Source: Tanypteryx hageni (Eukaryota; Arthropoda; Insecta; Odonata; Petaluridae). From it: a stretch of 64,000 bases of DNA. This document shows positions 1-9,790 of the stretch, piece after piece; position 1 is the first letter of the stretch; every line of letters begins with the position of its first letter. Position numbers and translations under genes: made by a program. Location of the stretch: positions 95,996,707 through 96,060,706 of the forward strand of contig CM054116.1 of NCBI GenBank assembly GCA_028673005.1, read 5' to 3'. The notes beneath the pieces are model-generated. The model did not search any database, was not told the origin of the DNA, and saw only the letters and a list, made by a program, of their open reading frames with translations.

Positions 1-1005
1 GTTAAGATATGATAGTATTCCAAAACTTGGAGAAATGTTTCTTTTTTACTCTGTAAAAAAATGTGGAGGTAATGAAATTAACGATATATCCTCTCCACTT
101 AGTGCTCTTAACTGGTTCCACAAAAATCGAACTCTAAATAAAACACCGTTATTCTGAACATATATTCCCATAAGAATGTAATAAGCATTAATTCGTTCCC
201 ATTATACAAAGTAGAACGTCACTTAAATCGATTAAACTATCCTGGACCTGCAGTAAATTTCTCCACATTTGAATCCTCACGTAAGTCTTTTGCCATGTTT
301 TCAAATTAGCTCGTGCTTAGCTTGGATAAGCAATAGGCTAACTAGCATACGTCGTTTTTATCTTTAATCCAACTATTCAAAAGTCTCTCCGTTTCCCCGT
401 AGTAGTAGTAGTCATGTTCCTAGTACTTGGCCTAACTGCAAGCTAAGGGAGTTACCATCATTCCGTGTTTTTTAATGTTATCACTGCTTTTCTCGATCGT
501 CCATAGCGTAGAAACAGCCAGAGATAAAGCTACGCAACTTTCATATTGTAGCTATCCAACCTGCAGTCGCTTCAAAACATTTAGTATAATCTCGAGGGTT
601 AAACTTTTCCTCTTTTTCTTCTCAACACTAAAAGGTGATTTTGATATCCGCTTACGACTGATAATCTCCTTCTTTGGGGGGAAAATTAACTGTAAACACA
701 GCACACTTAATGTATTGACTATCCAAAATGCCAAAAATCATACACAACTCCATGGATGGACTGTTGATGTGCAAAGACGCTGCGTACACGAAAAAGGGTT
801 AACGTGGAACTCGCAAGCGCAATAGGGAACAGGGAATTAATTAACACGGACCAGCGCTAATCAAACAGCATTGAAGTGGTAATACAAAATAATTATCCTC
901 TTAAGCAGCCAATATTCTGAGGCCAAAATATCGTAAGGGTTCTTAAATTGTATGATATTAAAAGTAATTATATAAATAAAACGTCTTTCCGTATTTGCTA
1001 TATAT
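1..1005. other. AT-rich stretch, no gene recognised
   Basis: Open reading frames here are short and show no recognisable family. No exon 2 or exon 3 of the cuticle family, which would be GC-rich and Ala/Pro/Val-coding on the minus strand, is present, although exon 1 of cuticle gene A lies at 3.2 kb and points this way. Confidence 0.5.
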
Positions 1006-1225
1006 ACGTAGCTGAAGAAGGAGTAGTTCCGAAAGCTTCTACGTTTGTGATGTTTCTGTGTTTTAGTGTTATTTTACGTGTGTCGCTTCGACATCCCCGG
1101 GGCCTCGCCAACCTGAAGTCGTCTGATTGGTGAGTGTTCACTGGGTTTCCTCATCCCAACACCTTGTTGACATCCATATATCTATTTTACCTTTCCTTTT
1201 CCGTAAGTTGTTTTATATATATACT
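1006..1225 (+). repeat. Penelope-like repeat with hammerhead-like core, copy 1
   Basis: About 215 bp recur in inverted orientation at 5856-6078. The copy opens with a possible hammerhead ribozyme layout: stem I ACGTAG (1006-1011) pairs with CTACGT (1039-1044), the core CTGAAGA is at 1012-1018, a short stem II is GGA/TCC (1020-1022/1028-1030), and GAAA is at 1031-1034 followed by AGCTT. Short hammerheads with a minimal stem III are known from the terminal repeats of Penelope-like retroelements. The family assignment is inferred from this layout; no Penelope reverse transcriptase is visible here. The extra A between the core and stem II departs from the consensus. Confidence 0.55.
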
Positions 1226-2954
1226 AGTATAGAAGCAGGCATTTCATCTCACCTTGAAAAAACATTAATTATTAAGAGAGATCTTCCATCATGAGAAATA
1301 TTTCTTTAATTCTAAAGGTTTGTCCTCTGGAACGGTTTTCGTTTTTTCATTATGAAACACTAATGGAGTAAAACAATCAATAATTTTTGCAATTTTAGAA
1401 ATATTATACTTTTCCCACATTGGGCTAATAATCCCACACATTTCTGCCAAATTTTAAATTTATAGGACAATTAGAAGTGAAATAACATTTATCTAATTGT
1501 TTTAATTTAAATAATTTTTAACGGGCGCAATAACAATTCCATGGATACAGTGAAATATTTATTCGTTTACATATACTAAACTTTAAATAATTTTAAATTT
1601 TTAGCTCCCTAACTTGCCGCGTAGTGTCTAAACAGTTACCTATTTGTTTAAATTTTAAGAATTTTCAACTGCCAAACAAATTAAAATATCAAAATTTGTA
1701 TAATGCCCATTTCGTTTTTTTACAAATTCAACCTCTATAAAACATTTCAGCTCCGTAGCACATTCGAAAATACATAAATCTTGAAAATTTGTTTAATCAA
1801 TTGCGAATTTTTAGCGGCCTTATTGTTGCACTTTTTCAAGATTTTCGTTTTTTTCTAGTCGGTTTTGCACAAAATCCTAACTAAGAAAAAAAATTGAATC
1901 TCCAGCTCATCTGGGAGTGCCTAAACATTAGTATCCTCCTATATGTATGTTATATCCTCCTCCTCCTCCTCTGTAAGAAACGTCTATATATAATGATACT
2001 AGTAGAAGGTGCTTGCAGACTGCAAGCATTTCATCTCACCTTGAAAAAACATTAATTTTTCAGACAGATATTTCATCATTACAAATATTTTATTATTTCC
2101 GCAGCGATTTTCGTTTTTCCCACATGTAAAAATAATAGTTTAAAACAATCCCCAAATGTTGCAATTTTATACATTTTACACTTTCTCCATTATGGGTACT
2201 AATGCTACACATTTCAGCCAAATTTTAAAGTTGTAGCACTTTTAGAAGTAAAATAATATTTTTCTAATTGTTTAAAATTTAAATATTTTTAACGGTTGCC
2301 GCAATATATATGAAAATATTGAATTGTTTATTTGTTCAAATGCACTGTTTTGTAAATAATTTGAAAATTGCAGCTTCCTAGCTCATCCCGTAGTATCTAA
2401 AAAATTATTAAACTTTAATGTTTAAATGGGGTTAAAACAACCCCTAAAATTTACAATTTTAAAATTTTCGATTTTTATAGTTGGTTATGAGAAAAGTTCT
2501 ATAATCTTGCAAAATTTCAGCTTCCTAAACTTATTAGATTGGTCTACACACTGGATTGCGTTTTCCCATTCTAACTTATGGGAGATATTCCGGGGTCTCT
2601 GGAGTCGAACCCAATACACTGTAAGCAAAAATGACAATAATTCCTAATAGATATTGCGGCCATCTAGCAACACTGAAAATTTTTCATCTTTCTAGCTTAC
2701 CGGCAAATACCCAAAATTATTTTACAAAATGGCGCAATGCTTTTCTTATGGGAAAAAACGCAACTTTCGGAATTTTTGGAGCCAAACTCATGTCACTTAG
2801 GTAAGAAGTCTCATTTTATCTAAAGATTTCTCCATTATATCTACAAAAACTAAAACTTTCAGCTCTCTAGCTCTTGTAGTTTGGGCTGGACATTAGTATC
2901 CTCCTGTTATATCCTCCTCCTCCTCCTCTGTAAGGAACGTCTATATATAATGAT
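1223..2954 (+). repeat. Tandem AT-rich repeat, two diverged units
   Basis: Two head-to-tail units (1223-1997 and 1998-2954) both begin near ACTAGTA, share the block around CATTTCATCTCACCTTG (1240 and 2027), and both end with a run of TCC triplets followed by a CTATATATAATGATA end. Inside, a degenerate sub-motif of the type TTTCAGCTCCCTAGCTC recurs several times, which suggests an older, shorter repeat period. No coding capacity is apparent. Confidence 0.7.
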
Positions 2955-3212
2955 AGACAATGTTTCTTTTCCTTGTATTTTTTATTCATTAGGAATTGTC
3001 TCTCGATAGAAAATTAGCTGTGATATGAGAAATAAATGAAATGAAAGAAAAAATACCAACAAAATTTACGTGTACTACATGAATTTATACCTTTAGAACA
3101 GTTTTAGGTCGTCAACGAAATGCTTAGATTATCGGCAAATCTTCATCTCCAAGAGATTAAATTCGTTTCCGAGGAAAATTTCGCAGTAAAGATAAAAACG
3201 ATAGAAACTCAC

Positions 3213-3224
3213 CAGCTTGTACAT
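3213..3224 (-). CDS. Cuticle gene A, coding exon 1 (MYKL)
   Basis: The minus strand reads ATGTACAAGCTG followed by a GTGAGT donor. This is the same first coding exon and splice site as in cuticle genes B, C and D at 17.4, 24.4 and 40.4 kb. The upstream CAACCAACC leader and a TATATAAA box 95 bp above the ATG are shared with those paralogues. Exon 1 supplies the first four residues of a signal peptide, and the rest should be in exon 2. No exon 2 or 3 is found between here and the left edge, so intron 1 must exceed 3.2 kb or the gene is a stranded remnant. The product, if intact, would be a secreted low-complexity cuticular protein. Confidence 0.72.
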
Positions 3225-3318
3225 GGTTGGTTGAGGTTGGTTGCTTGGCGTGTTTCGGAAAACGACTCGGATCTCTGGAGACCTGGGTGTGTAATGGTTA
3301 CGGATGCGGCCTGTGCAG

Positions 3319-3326
3319 TTTATATA
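3319..3326 (-). promoter_or_regulatory. TATA box of cuticle gene A
   Basis: The minus strand reads TATATAAA, preceded by GGATTG as in gene B. It lies 95 bp upstream of the ATG, matching the 89-93 bp of the paralogues, so transcription should start about 30 bp downstream and leave a leader of roughly 60 nt. The 220 bp above it are strongly G/A-rich on the coding strand. Confidence 0.7.
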
Positions 3327-4769
3327 CAATCCGCACTCGCTCCCTCTCCCCCACCCCCGCCCTCCGAGCAATTCCTTTCGCCCTCGAACCCCTTCTCTTT
3401 CCCCAAACGACAACACCCCAGCGCACCCTCCCTCCGGTCGCTGTTTCGTTGCCACCCGCCCCATAGGCTTCCGTCATCGCCCCCGATGCACACAACTCCG
3501 CTCCCTCCCTCCCCCTCGCTACCCACTTCCCCCTCTCCCCTTCCAAATACGCACACCTCTCATCTGTGACGGTAACATTATTAACAAATCCACTCTGTTT
3601 CGCTTTATTTAGTCAAACGCTACATTTTATTTCCCAACGCGAAGTCGCCGCTTAGGATGGAAACCAGTCCACACAAATATAGGACATTTAGATTTGCTAC
3701 TATCTCACTTTAATGGTCGATTAATCATAGTAACGCACGATATTTAAAGAGGATTATCTGCCTTGCATCGAGTTTTTGCTCGCGAAATCTGATATTATGG
3801 GATCACACGTATATTTATTAAATAAAATTCATTTTCTTTCTTTGGTCAAACTACTTTGCCTCTCCTATTACGCCTTTCTTCTGCAAGGACACAAAAAAAT
3901 TACCCTCTTTTCCTACATCTCCAACTTTAGGATGTTAACCTTCAAGCCGACAAAGGCGTTGCGAGGGAGAGGTTGGTTACCAGGCCAACGATCTGTCTAT
4001 TGTGCCTGCGCGGGGCGTTTCACTTAAAGATCGTATGAATCAGCGACGGAGAACCCTTGGCACGCATAACCAAACAGTAGCAAGCAAGATCGCTTCCACT
4101 GCTTTCGTTTATGTCAACCTTTTCGCCAAAATTTCAAATGGAGAAAAATCTACCTTTACAGAAATCGCCCTTTTCTACGAAGCGTAGGTAAACTTCAAAT
4201 TCATGTCATGGAATAAAGTAGCTTTCATCAAGTGTGTTAAAATAGGAAATTTGTTGATTTTATTAAACAAAAAATTTAGATTTTATATAACCCAATTAGT
4301 AACCTTTCAGTAGAAAAACAGAGAGGGAGAAAAAATTTTTTCAGTTTAAAACAAATTTGTCTATAGCATCATTTGGCATGAAACTTAGGTCGTGCTGTTT
4401 AAATATATATATATTAAATATGTGGAATTGAACAAAATTACGGTAAAAAATCAATTTTGTATGGGTTTTATTTCAGATTATTTCATTCTATTGGATAGAT
4501 AAATGAAATTTTTTAAGGTAAAAATACCTTATTGCAATTTTTATCTGTTCACATATCCAACATTGAGAAACGCTGAAAATGATTTCTAGGGGCAAACTTA
4601 TGGCTTGAATCAATTTTTTATCTCATGTATTCATCCTTATCCTCAAATTAGCATTAACTCTCGCAATGCGAAGTAAAGATTGCCTCTTAATTAAATTCAG
4701 TCATGAATAGTTAGATCTTTCCTTCAGTGCCTCCCTACCTATCTCAACTTGGAGATTAATGACCAATGC
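3327..4769. other. Upstream region of gene A, then unannotated DNA
   Basis: 3340-3560 is a C-rich stretch (plus strand) like those upstream of the other cuticle promoters. Several overlapping frames stay open in it on both strands, which reflects base composition rather than coding. From 3600 onward the DNA is AT-rich with no recognised gene. Confidence 0.5.
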
Positions 4770-5212
4770 CAACGGTTCCTAACCTGCGCTTCGCGTCTCC
4801 CTGAAGTGTCGCGAAAACGCTTCTGTGTATATGAATGGAATAATTTAAATATTTTTGTAGTTTTTAAAGATGCGTTGTAGTATTTTACAAAAATTATAAA
4901 ATTCTTTAAAAATGTACTGTACGAATCGTTCAGGATTTCAGTATAATCAATGTAATGCTATACTCGCCTTTATAATTTTTTAGTAGGATTTCAGATTTTA
5001 CCTAAATTAGATACCAATTAAATAATTAATGTAACTTATGGATATACTTAGAACAAACTATCTCTGTGCAAATATAATAAATATTTATTATATTATTTTG
5101 AAACTAATGCTACATTTTATATTCATTGATCGATAAATGTGGATAAGGGGGTCGCGATAAGGTCGACTGCCTTAATAGGGGGACGTGGATACATGAAGGT
5201 TGGAAACCGCTG
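4770..5212. mobile_element. hAT-type MITE
   Basis: The ends are inverted repeats: CAACGGTTCCTAACCTG on the left and AAGGTTGGAAACCGCTG on the right, close to the common hAT terminus CAGCGGTTCCCAACCTG. The flanking octamers ACCAATGC (4762-4769) and ACTTATGC (5213-5220) agree at six of eight positions, as expected for an aged 8-bp duplication. There is no transposase inside, so it is non-autonomous. Confidence 0.65.
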
Positions 5213-5855
5213 ACTTATGCTGACTTTCGAAAGAAAAAAATATATATTTTTCCCACTGTTTCTTCTGAGTCAATGGGATTAATTTCAATTGTATAGGTAT
5301 TGTCATTTTTATTAATAAATAATTCATCTCTAATCAAAGCTGCTTCTTGATTTCTAAGGCAAATTAATCTTTTCTTTAAACTACATAGTCATCGGATAAT
5401 CGAGAGAACGCTTTTTTTGTTGAGTAGAGAAAGGGAGGGAGAACTAGGACAAGTGGGGGATAAAGAGGAGGAGAGGAAAAAGAAAGGAAAGGGGACCCAG
5501 AGATGGTGGGGGGCAATGCGCGGACTGGCCGCTTCGTGAATCCACCCTGAGCGGACCAAACGGACACGGTTAGGAATATTGCACGCACGAGAAGACAAGC
5601 TTTGACAAAATGGCCCAGATACTCTGACATCCGCCGATGTAATGCTATTTTACAACTGCGAGAAAAATTCTGCAACGTTTTTATTCGCGAATGTCACAAA
5701 CATCGATAAAAAGCATTGCTCTCATAAAAGAAAGAAACAAAACTATACGAATTTCGATAAAATGCTGCAGAACAAGCCCAAGTTTAAGGAAATATACTTG
5801 GTAATCGACTCAGATACCTTATGAAGCTACCTCAAATGAATTTATTGGTGACAGA
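5213..5855. other. Unannotated DNA
   Basis: A C/T-rich block (minus strand) near 5430-5520 keeps overlapping frames open but shows no family signature. A short (AT)n run lies at about 5857-5873, beside the next repeat. Confidence 0.45.
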
Positions 5856-6115
5856 ATTATATATATATATATATAACAACTTACGGAAAAGGAAAGGTAA
5901 AATGAATATATGGATGTCAACAAGGTGTTGGGATGAGGAAACCCAGTGAGCACTCACCAATCAGACGACTTCAGGTTGGCGAGGCCCCGGGGATGTCGAA
6001 GCGACACACGTAAAAGAACACAAAAACACAGAAACATCACAAACGTAAAGCTTTCGGAACTACTCCTTCTTCAGCTACAGAGAGAGAACTCCTCATCCCA
6101 ACACCTTGTTGACAT

Positions 6116-6117
<2 letters not shown>
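5856..6117 (-). repeat. Penelope-like repeat copy 2 with inverted partial copy
   Basis: 5856-6078 is the reverse complement of 1006-1225, including the core CTGAAGA (6068-6074 on the minus strand), short stem II, GAAAGCTT, the GC-rich middle with CCCCGGGG, and the distal TTTTCCGTAAGTTG. Compared with copy 1 it has lost one C after GAAAGCTT, which weakens stem I. A partial copy of its distal part (around CCCAACACCTTGTTGACATC) follows in the opposite orientation at 6091-6117 and runs into the AT microsatellite. Such inverted partial copies are common at Penelope-like insertions. Confidence 0.6.

Positions 6118-6179
<62 letters not shown>
6118..6179. repeat. (AT)n microsatellite
   Basis: About 31 uninterrupted AT units. 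The apparent Ile-Tyr open frames across it on both strands are artefacts of the repeat. Confidence 0.95.
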
Positions 6180-6181
<2 letters not shown>

Positions 6182-6330
6182 GTCAAGATGTGAGGGGGAG
6201 AGAGGTTACTATTTAATGCAGGAGCCCTTATAAAAACATTCTCTGTGAAAGCTTGATATACACTCAACATAGATAAATTATATTTTAGACAATATTGCGA
6301 ACAATAAAATTAGTAAATAAAATCTTCTTC

Positions 6331-6388
6331 ACCGTAAACAGGAAGAGAATACTTACCTTCACGCTGCAGGTTGCTGGTAAACACCGTC
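6331..6388 (+). repeat. Inverted-repeat arm left of the LINE
   Basis: This 58-bp stretch, including GCAGGTTGCTGGTAAACACC, matches 7982-8035 in reverse complement with a few differences. The two arms bracket the LINE-derived reverse transcriptase. Confidence 0.75.
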
Positions 6389-6429
6389 GCAGGACCTAAG
6401 TCAAAGGAGACACGCACACGCAGGAACAC

Positions 6430-7910
6430 AAATTCTTCAAAAGTCTATCTATCTACATTATACCCTGCAAGTCACCTTTTTGGTGAATGGCAGGGGGTGC
6501 AGTGCACCAAGGGTCCATAGTTTTCCTACGTTGTCTTTTCCTATTATGGTCTCTTATCGTCCTAGGGACAAACGATCCTCTATATCGCCCCGTTCTACAG
6601 TCGATCTCGCGAATCTTATCCTCACTGTCCTGCCTTCCGAGATACGTCGGGCTTCTGATAAGTCCTACTACCTCATTCGCTAGTCCCTCCGACATAAATT
6701 TTTCCACTAGTTTAAATCTAGCCTGCAGCCTACGTTCCTCTAACGATGTCCATTTCAGATTTTCTATTAATGATGTTACGCTTTGTTTACTATCGTAATT
6801 CCTCTTTACAAATCTAGCTGCCCTGCGCTTAACCTTTTCTATCTCGTTAGTGAGTCCCTTTTCGTAGGGATCCCACACAGCTGAAGCATATTCGACCTGC
6901 GGTCGAACCAAGGATAAATAACATAATTCTTTCACTTTTCCGGAGCTATTTCGAACTATTCTCCCTATAAAGGCCAGCTTTTTGTTAGCGGCACCTATCG
7001 ATCGGCGAATGTGGATGTCCCACGAGAGATCACGATGGATCGTGACTCCGAGATATTTAATCGAGTCTGAAACTGGAATCTCTATTCCGTCCAACGAATA
7101 ATTATTATCCAACGAGATACTCTTGGTTCTCCAGAAGTTGATGACGCAGTTTTTCTTGTGGTTGATCTCTAACTTCCATTCTTTACACCATGCATAAATA
7201 GTTTCTAGGACATTTTGGAGATACTGGTGGTCTTCCGGATTGCTTATTTCTCTATAGATGACGGTGTCGTCCGCGAAAAGCCTAATTTTACTTCTGACTA
7301 TTGAGCTGATTTCGTTTATATAAATTAGAAATAATAACTGACCAATTACACTACCCTGCGGAACGCCAGAGACAACCTCCACTAAGTTCGAAGATTTCCC
7401 ATCTATAACAACCTTCTGCTTCCTATGATTTAAAAATTCACGGATCCAACTAACGATTTTAGAATTAACGCCTAAGGTTTCTAATTTCGTTATTAACTTC
7501 CTGTGAGGTACCTTATCAAAGGCTTTCCTAAAATCTAAGAAGATGGCATCGACCTGCGTATTCTTTTCTCCGCTTCTCAGTATACAATTAACAAAAAGAC
7601 CGAGCTGAGTATCACATGGCCTACCATTCCTGAAGCCGTGTTGGCAATCATCTAACAATAAATTACTATCAAGAAATCGCATTATGTTGCTAACGAGTAT
7701 ATGCTCGAGAATCTTACACGATATCGAAGTTAAAGAAATCGGCCTGTAATTTTCTGGGTTCTCTCCGTCGCCGCCCTTATGAATTGGGGTAACGTGCGCT
7801 AACCTCCGGTCGCTAGGGACCTCTGCGCGAGAAATGGATTTCTCGAAGATTATCCGAAGAAAAGGTGCTATTTCTTCAGCTAATTCTTTTAAAACGCGAA
7901 AGGTCACTCA
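6430..7910 (-). mobile_element. 5'-truncated CR1/Jockey-like LINE
   Basis: The element consists of the reverse transcriptase frame plus a very short 3' end. After the stop the minus strand ends in a small TAGATAGATAGA-type repeat (about 6440-6452), as in CR1-like elements, rather than a long poly(A). The endonuclease half is absent: the frame begins inside the region just upstream of the RT palm, the usual outcome of incomplete reverse transcription. The clade is inferred from sequence style only. Confidence 0.8.
6453..7907 (-). CDS. LINE reverse transcriptase, N-terminally truncated, 484 aa
   Basis: The protein is the RNA-dependent DNA polymerase part of a non-LTR retrotransposon, which copies element RNA into the genome by target-primed reverse transcription. 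Visible motifs in order are PIHKGG (41-46), YRPISLTS (54-61), FLDFRKAFDKVPH (123-135, catalytic Asp125), GVPQGS (181-186) and FADD (211-214, catalytic Asp213-Asp214), followed by a C-terminal RRAARFVKRNYD-type segment. The GVPQGS block continues SVIGQLLF, where most relatives have GPLLF. No stop or frameshift interrupts 484 codons, so this copy is fairly young. The first Met is only the first ATG left by the truncation, not a native start; the apurinic-type endonuclease domain is missing. It is probably not expressed on its own. Confidence 0.9.
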   Translation of the reverse strand: MTFRVLKELAEEIAPFLRIIFEKSISRAEVPSDRRLAHVTPIHKGGDGENPENYRPISLTSISCKILEHILVSNIMRFLDSNLLLDDCQHGFRNGRPCDTQLGLFVNCILRSGEKNTQVDAIFLDFRKAFDKVPHRKLITKLETLGVNSKIVSWIREFLNHRKQKVVIDGKSSNLVEVVSGVPQGSVIGQLLFLIYINEISSIVRSKIRLFADDTVIYREISNPEDHQYLQNVLETIYAWCKEWKLEINHKKNCVINFWRTKSISLDNNYSLDGIEIPVSDSIKYLGVTIHRDLSWDIHIRRSIGAANKKLAFIGRIVRNSSGKVKELCYLSLVRPQVEYASAVWDPYEKGLTNEIEKVKRRAARFVKRNYDSKQSVTSLIENLKWTSLEERRLQARFKLVEKFMSEGLANEVVGLIRSPTYLGRQDSEDKIREIDCRTGRYRGSFVPRTIRDHNRKRQRRKTMDPWCTAPPAIHQKGDLQGIM

Positions 7911-7941
7911 CACAGTAAACTCTAACCAAAAATTTAAACTA

Positions 7942-7989
7942 GACACCGATGTTTCGACAGCTAAGCTGTCATCTTCACTTCACGGTGTT
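7942..7989 (-). other. Hammerhead-like nested hairpin beside the LINE
   Basis: On the minus strand an outer stem AACACC/GGTGTC flanks GTGAAGA, a perfect six-pair hairpin GACAGC-TTA-GCTGTC (7956-7970), then GAAAC-ATC. The order (TGAAGA, one extra base, stem II, GAAA) is the same as in the repeats at 1006 and 6078. The first core base is G rather than C and the outer stem is separated from the core by extra bases, so cleavage activity is doubtful. Confidence 0.45.
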
Positions 7990-8035
7990 TACCAGCAACC
8001 TGCAGCGTGAATGTATTCTCTTCCGGTTTACGGTG
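7982..8035 (-). repeat. Inverted-repeat arm right of the LINE
   Basis: Reverse complement of 6331-6388 with about four differences. Together the arms suggest that two inverted copies of one terminal sequence, possibly Penelope-like, surround the LINE segment. Confidence 0.75.
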
Positions 8036-9132
8036 GAGGAGTTTTTGTTTATTTACTATTGTATTGTTTCACCGTGTTTTGCTACTATCCCTTTTCAAAT
8101 AAAATAAGCGTAGTCGTAATATAGCAATTTATGAATTCATAAGCTGCAGTAAAATTTCATTTGATCCTTAACGTCAGCTTAATGAATTCGAATACAGTTC
8201 GCCAAAAACGAATGCCACAGGATATATAGCACAATTCACTGTTCATTGTCCAAATCCATGCTTCATATAACATAAACTGCTTTTACTGCATATATTCCAG
8301 CCGGTAGAAAAAAGCGATTTAATTAATTCAATTTTAATGAAATATTTTTATCGAAAGAATCGCTTTTTTCTTATGCCACAAAAAATAAATACTCTTCAGA
8401 AGATAATGAATGGCATTTATTTTACAAAAGAGTTCCTTTTAAGGATAAAGCTTCCGTAATGAATATGAACAACGCTGAGGAGTTGAGTAGCTCTCAGGTA
8501 AATAATTTCAAGAAAGAAGTGCTATTCGAGAATTTCAACCCAAAATAGTTCAAACATGAATCAATAAGACAAAGCAGTTTTGTTATTTATATTTATTATG
8601 GTTTTACTCTTTTGCAGGTACAGTTATAAATGTGATTAAATATATTGAGAGGAATTCTTTGGATATGTTTTGGAAAAGAGTGTACATTTATTTGCTAAGA
8701 ACGAGCCACGAAGTATGATAGTGGCTAAGGATTCATGAAGTTTGAGTGAATTGAAAAACGAATAAGAGAATTCAAACAAGACCCTTTTAGCAATGCATAT
8801 ATATAAAAATAGAATATAAAACGTTTATCATTCCGCTACCTACAACTCTCAAAATGGAGTCTTTAAAATACAATACTGCTATAGAAATTTATTTAACCAA
8901 ATCCATACACAAGAACCACCCTCCCATTTTAGATAATGCTTTTAGATAATATAAATTACGGCATTTGGAGACCTTTTTCACTTTTTATCGTTTATTTGTG
9001 CCGTGAAGCTCAATTCCATATATAATGCTTCTCAGATAACCTTGCCATTTATCTAATGATAACGTACGCGGGTACACAAATATAAATTCTAAATCATCAT
9101 CATAGATAGTCTGTCCGTAGACAAGTCCGTAA
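8036..9132. other. Unannotated AT-rich DNA
   Basis: No open frame of note, no recognised repeat terminus and no RNA gene seen on either strand. Confidence 0.5.
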
Positions 9133-9790
9133 TTATTCATGGTTAAACCTGGTTCTCCATATACTCCTATTTTCCGCTGTCCTCTTCATATCTTGATAAC
9201 TATCTTTCCCTTTCAAATCGTCTATCAGCTGAAACCTTTTCCTACCTCTTTTCCTTTTTCCATCTAGTTTTCCTTCTAACACGTCTTTAACCATACTCTC
9301 TCTCCTCAGGTAATGCCCAACCCAGTTTGCCTTCCTCTTTCTAGTAGTCTGTATAATCATTCGCTTCTCTTCTATTCTTAGTAACACTTTATCGTTTTTT
9401 TATCCTATCTGTCCATTTTATCTTCAGTGTTCTCCTCCAAAGTCCATATTTCAAAGCTTTCCAAGTATTTGATGTCATTTTTCCTTAGCGTCCATGTTTC
9501 TGTCCCGTATTCTATACATAGCATTTTATGAACTTCTTGCGGATATCTTCCCTTATATTCCCCGTAATTAGGTGTTTCTATCTTCTGAAATCCGCTTTTA
9601 CTTTTCCTATTGTAGTCCTGATCTCATCCGTACATTTTACTTCTCTTGTTATGATGCTTCCAAGATATTTATAGTCTGAAACTTGTTCTAAAGGCTTTCC
9701 TCCATTACTTATGTTTGGATTCTATTCTTTGCCCTTGGATTTTTCTGTATTTATTTCCATATCGTATTTTCTGCCTGTTCTAAATTCTAA
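9133..9790 (-). pseudogene. Decayed C-terminal part of an RTE-like LINE polyprotein
   Basis: The last 84 codons (9133-9387) keep the signature KANWVGHYLRR, then a basic KRKRGRKRF stretch, a DDLKG segment and a final W-R. This is the C-terminal tail of insect endonuclease/reverse-transcriptase LINEs of the RTE/Jockey type. Upstream on the same strand, broken by several frameshifts and stops, come WTDR (near 9400), LWRRTLKIK (near 9430), a TGNIREDIRKK-like segment and YKYLGSII (near 9675). The catalytic palm is not in the window. It is a dead 5'-truncated copy, clearly different from the LINE at 6.4-7.9 kb. Confidence 0.8.

Noticed and set aside
5946..6270. Frames with long Ile-Tyr runs on both strands
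   Set aside because: Produced by the (AT)n microsatellite.
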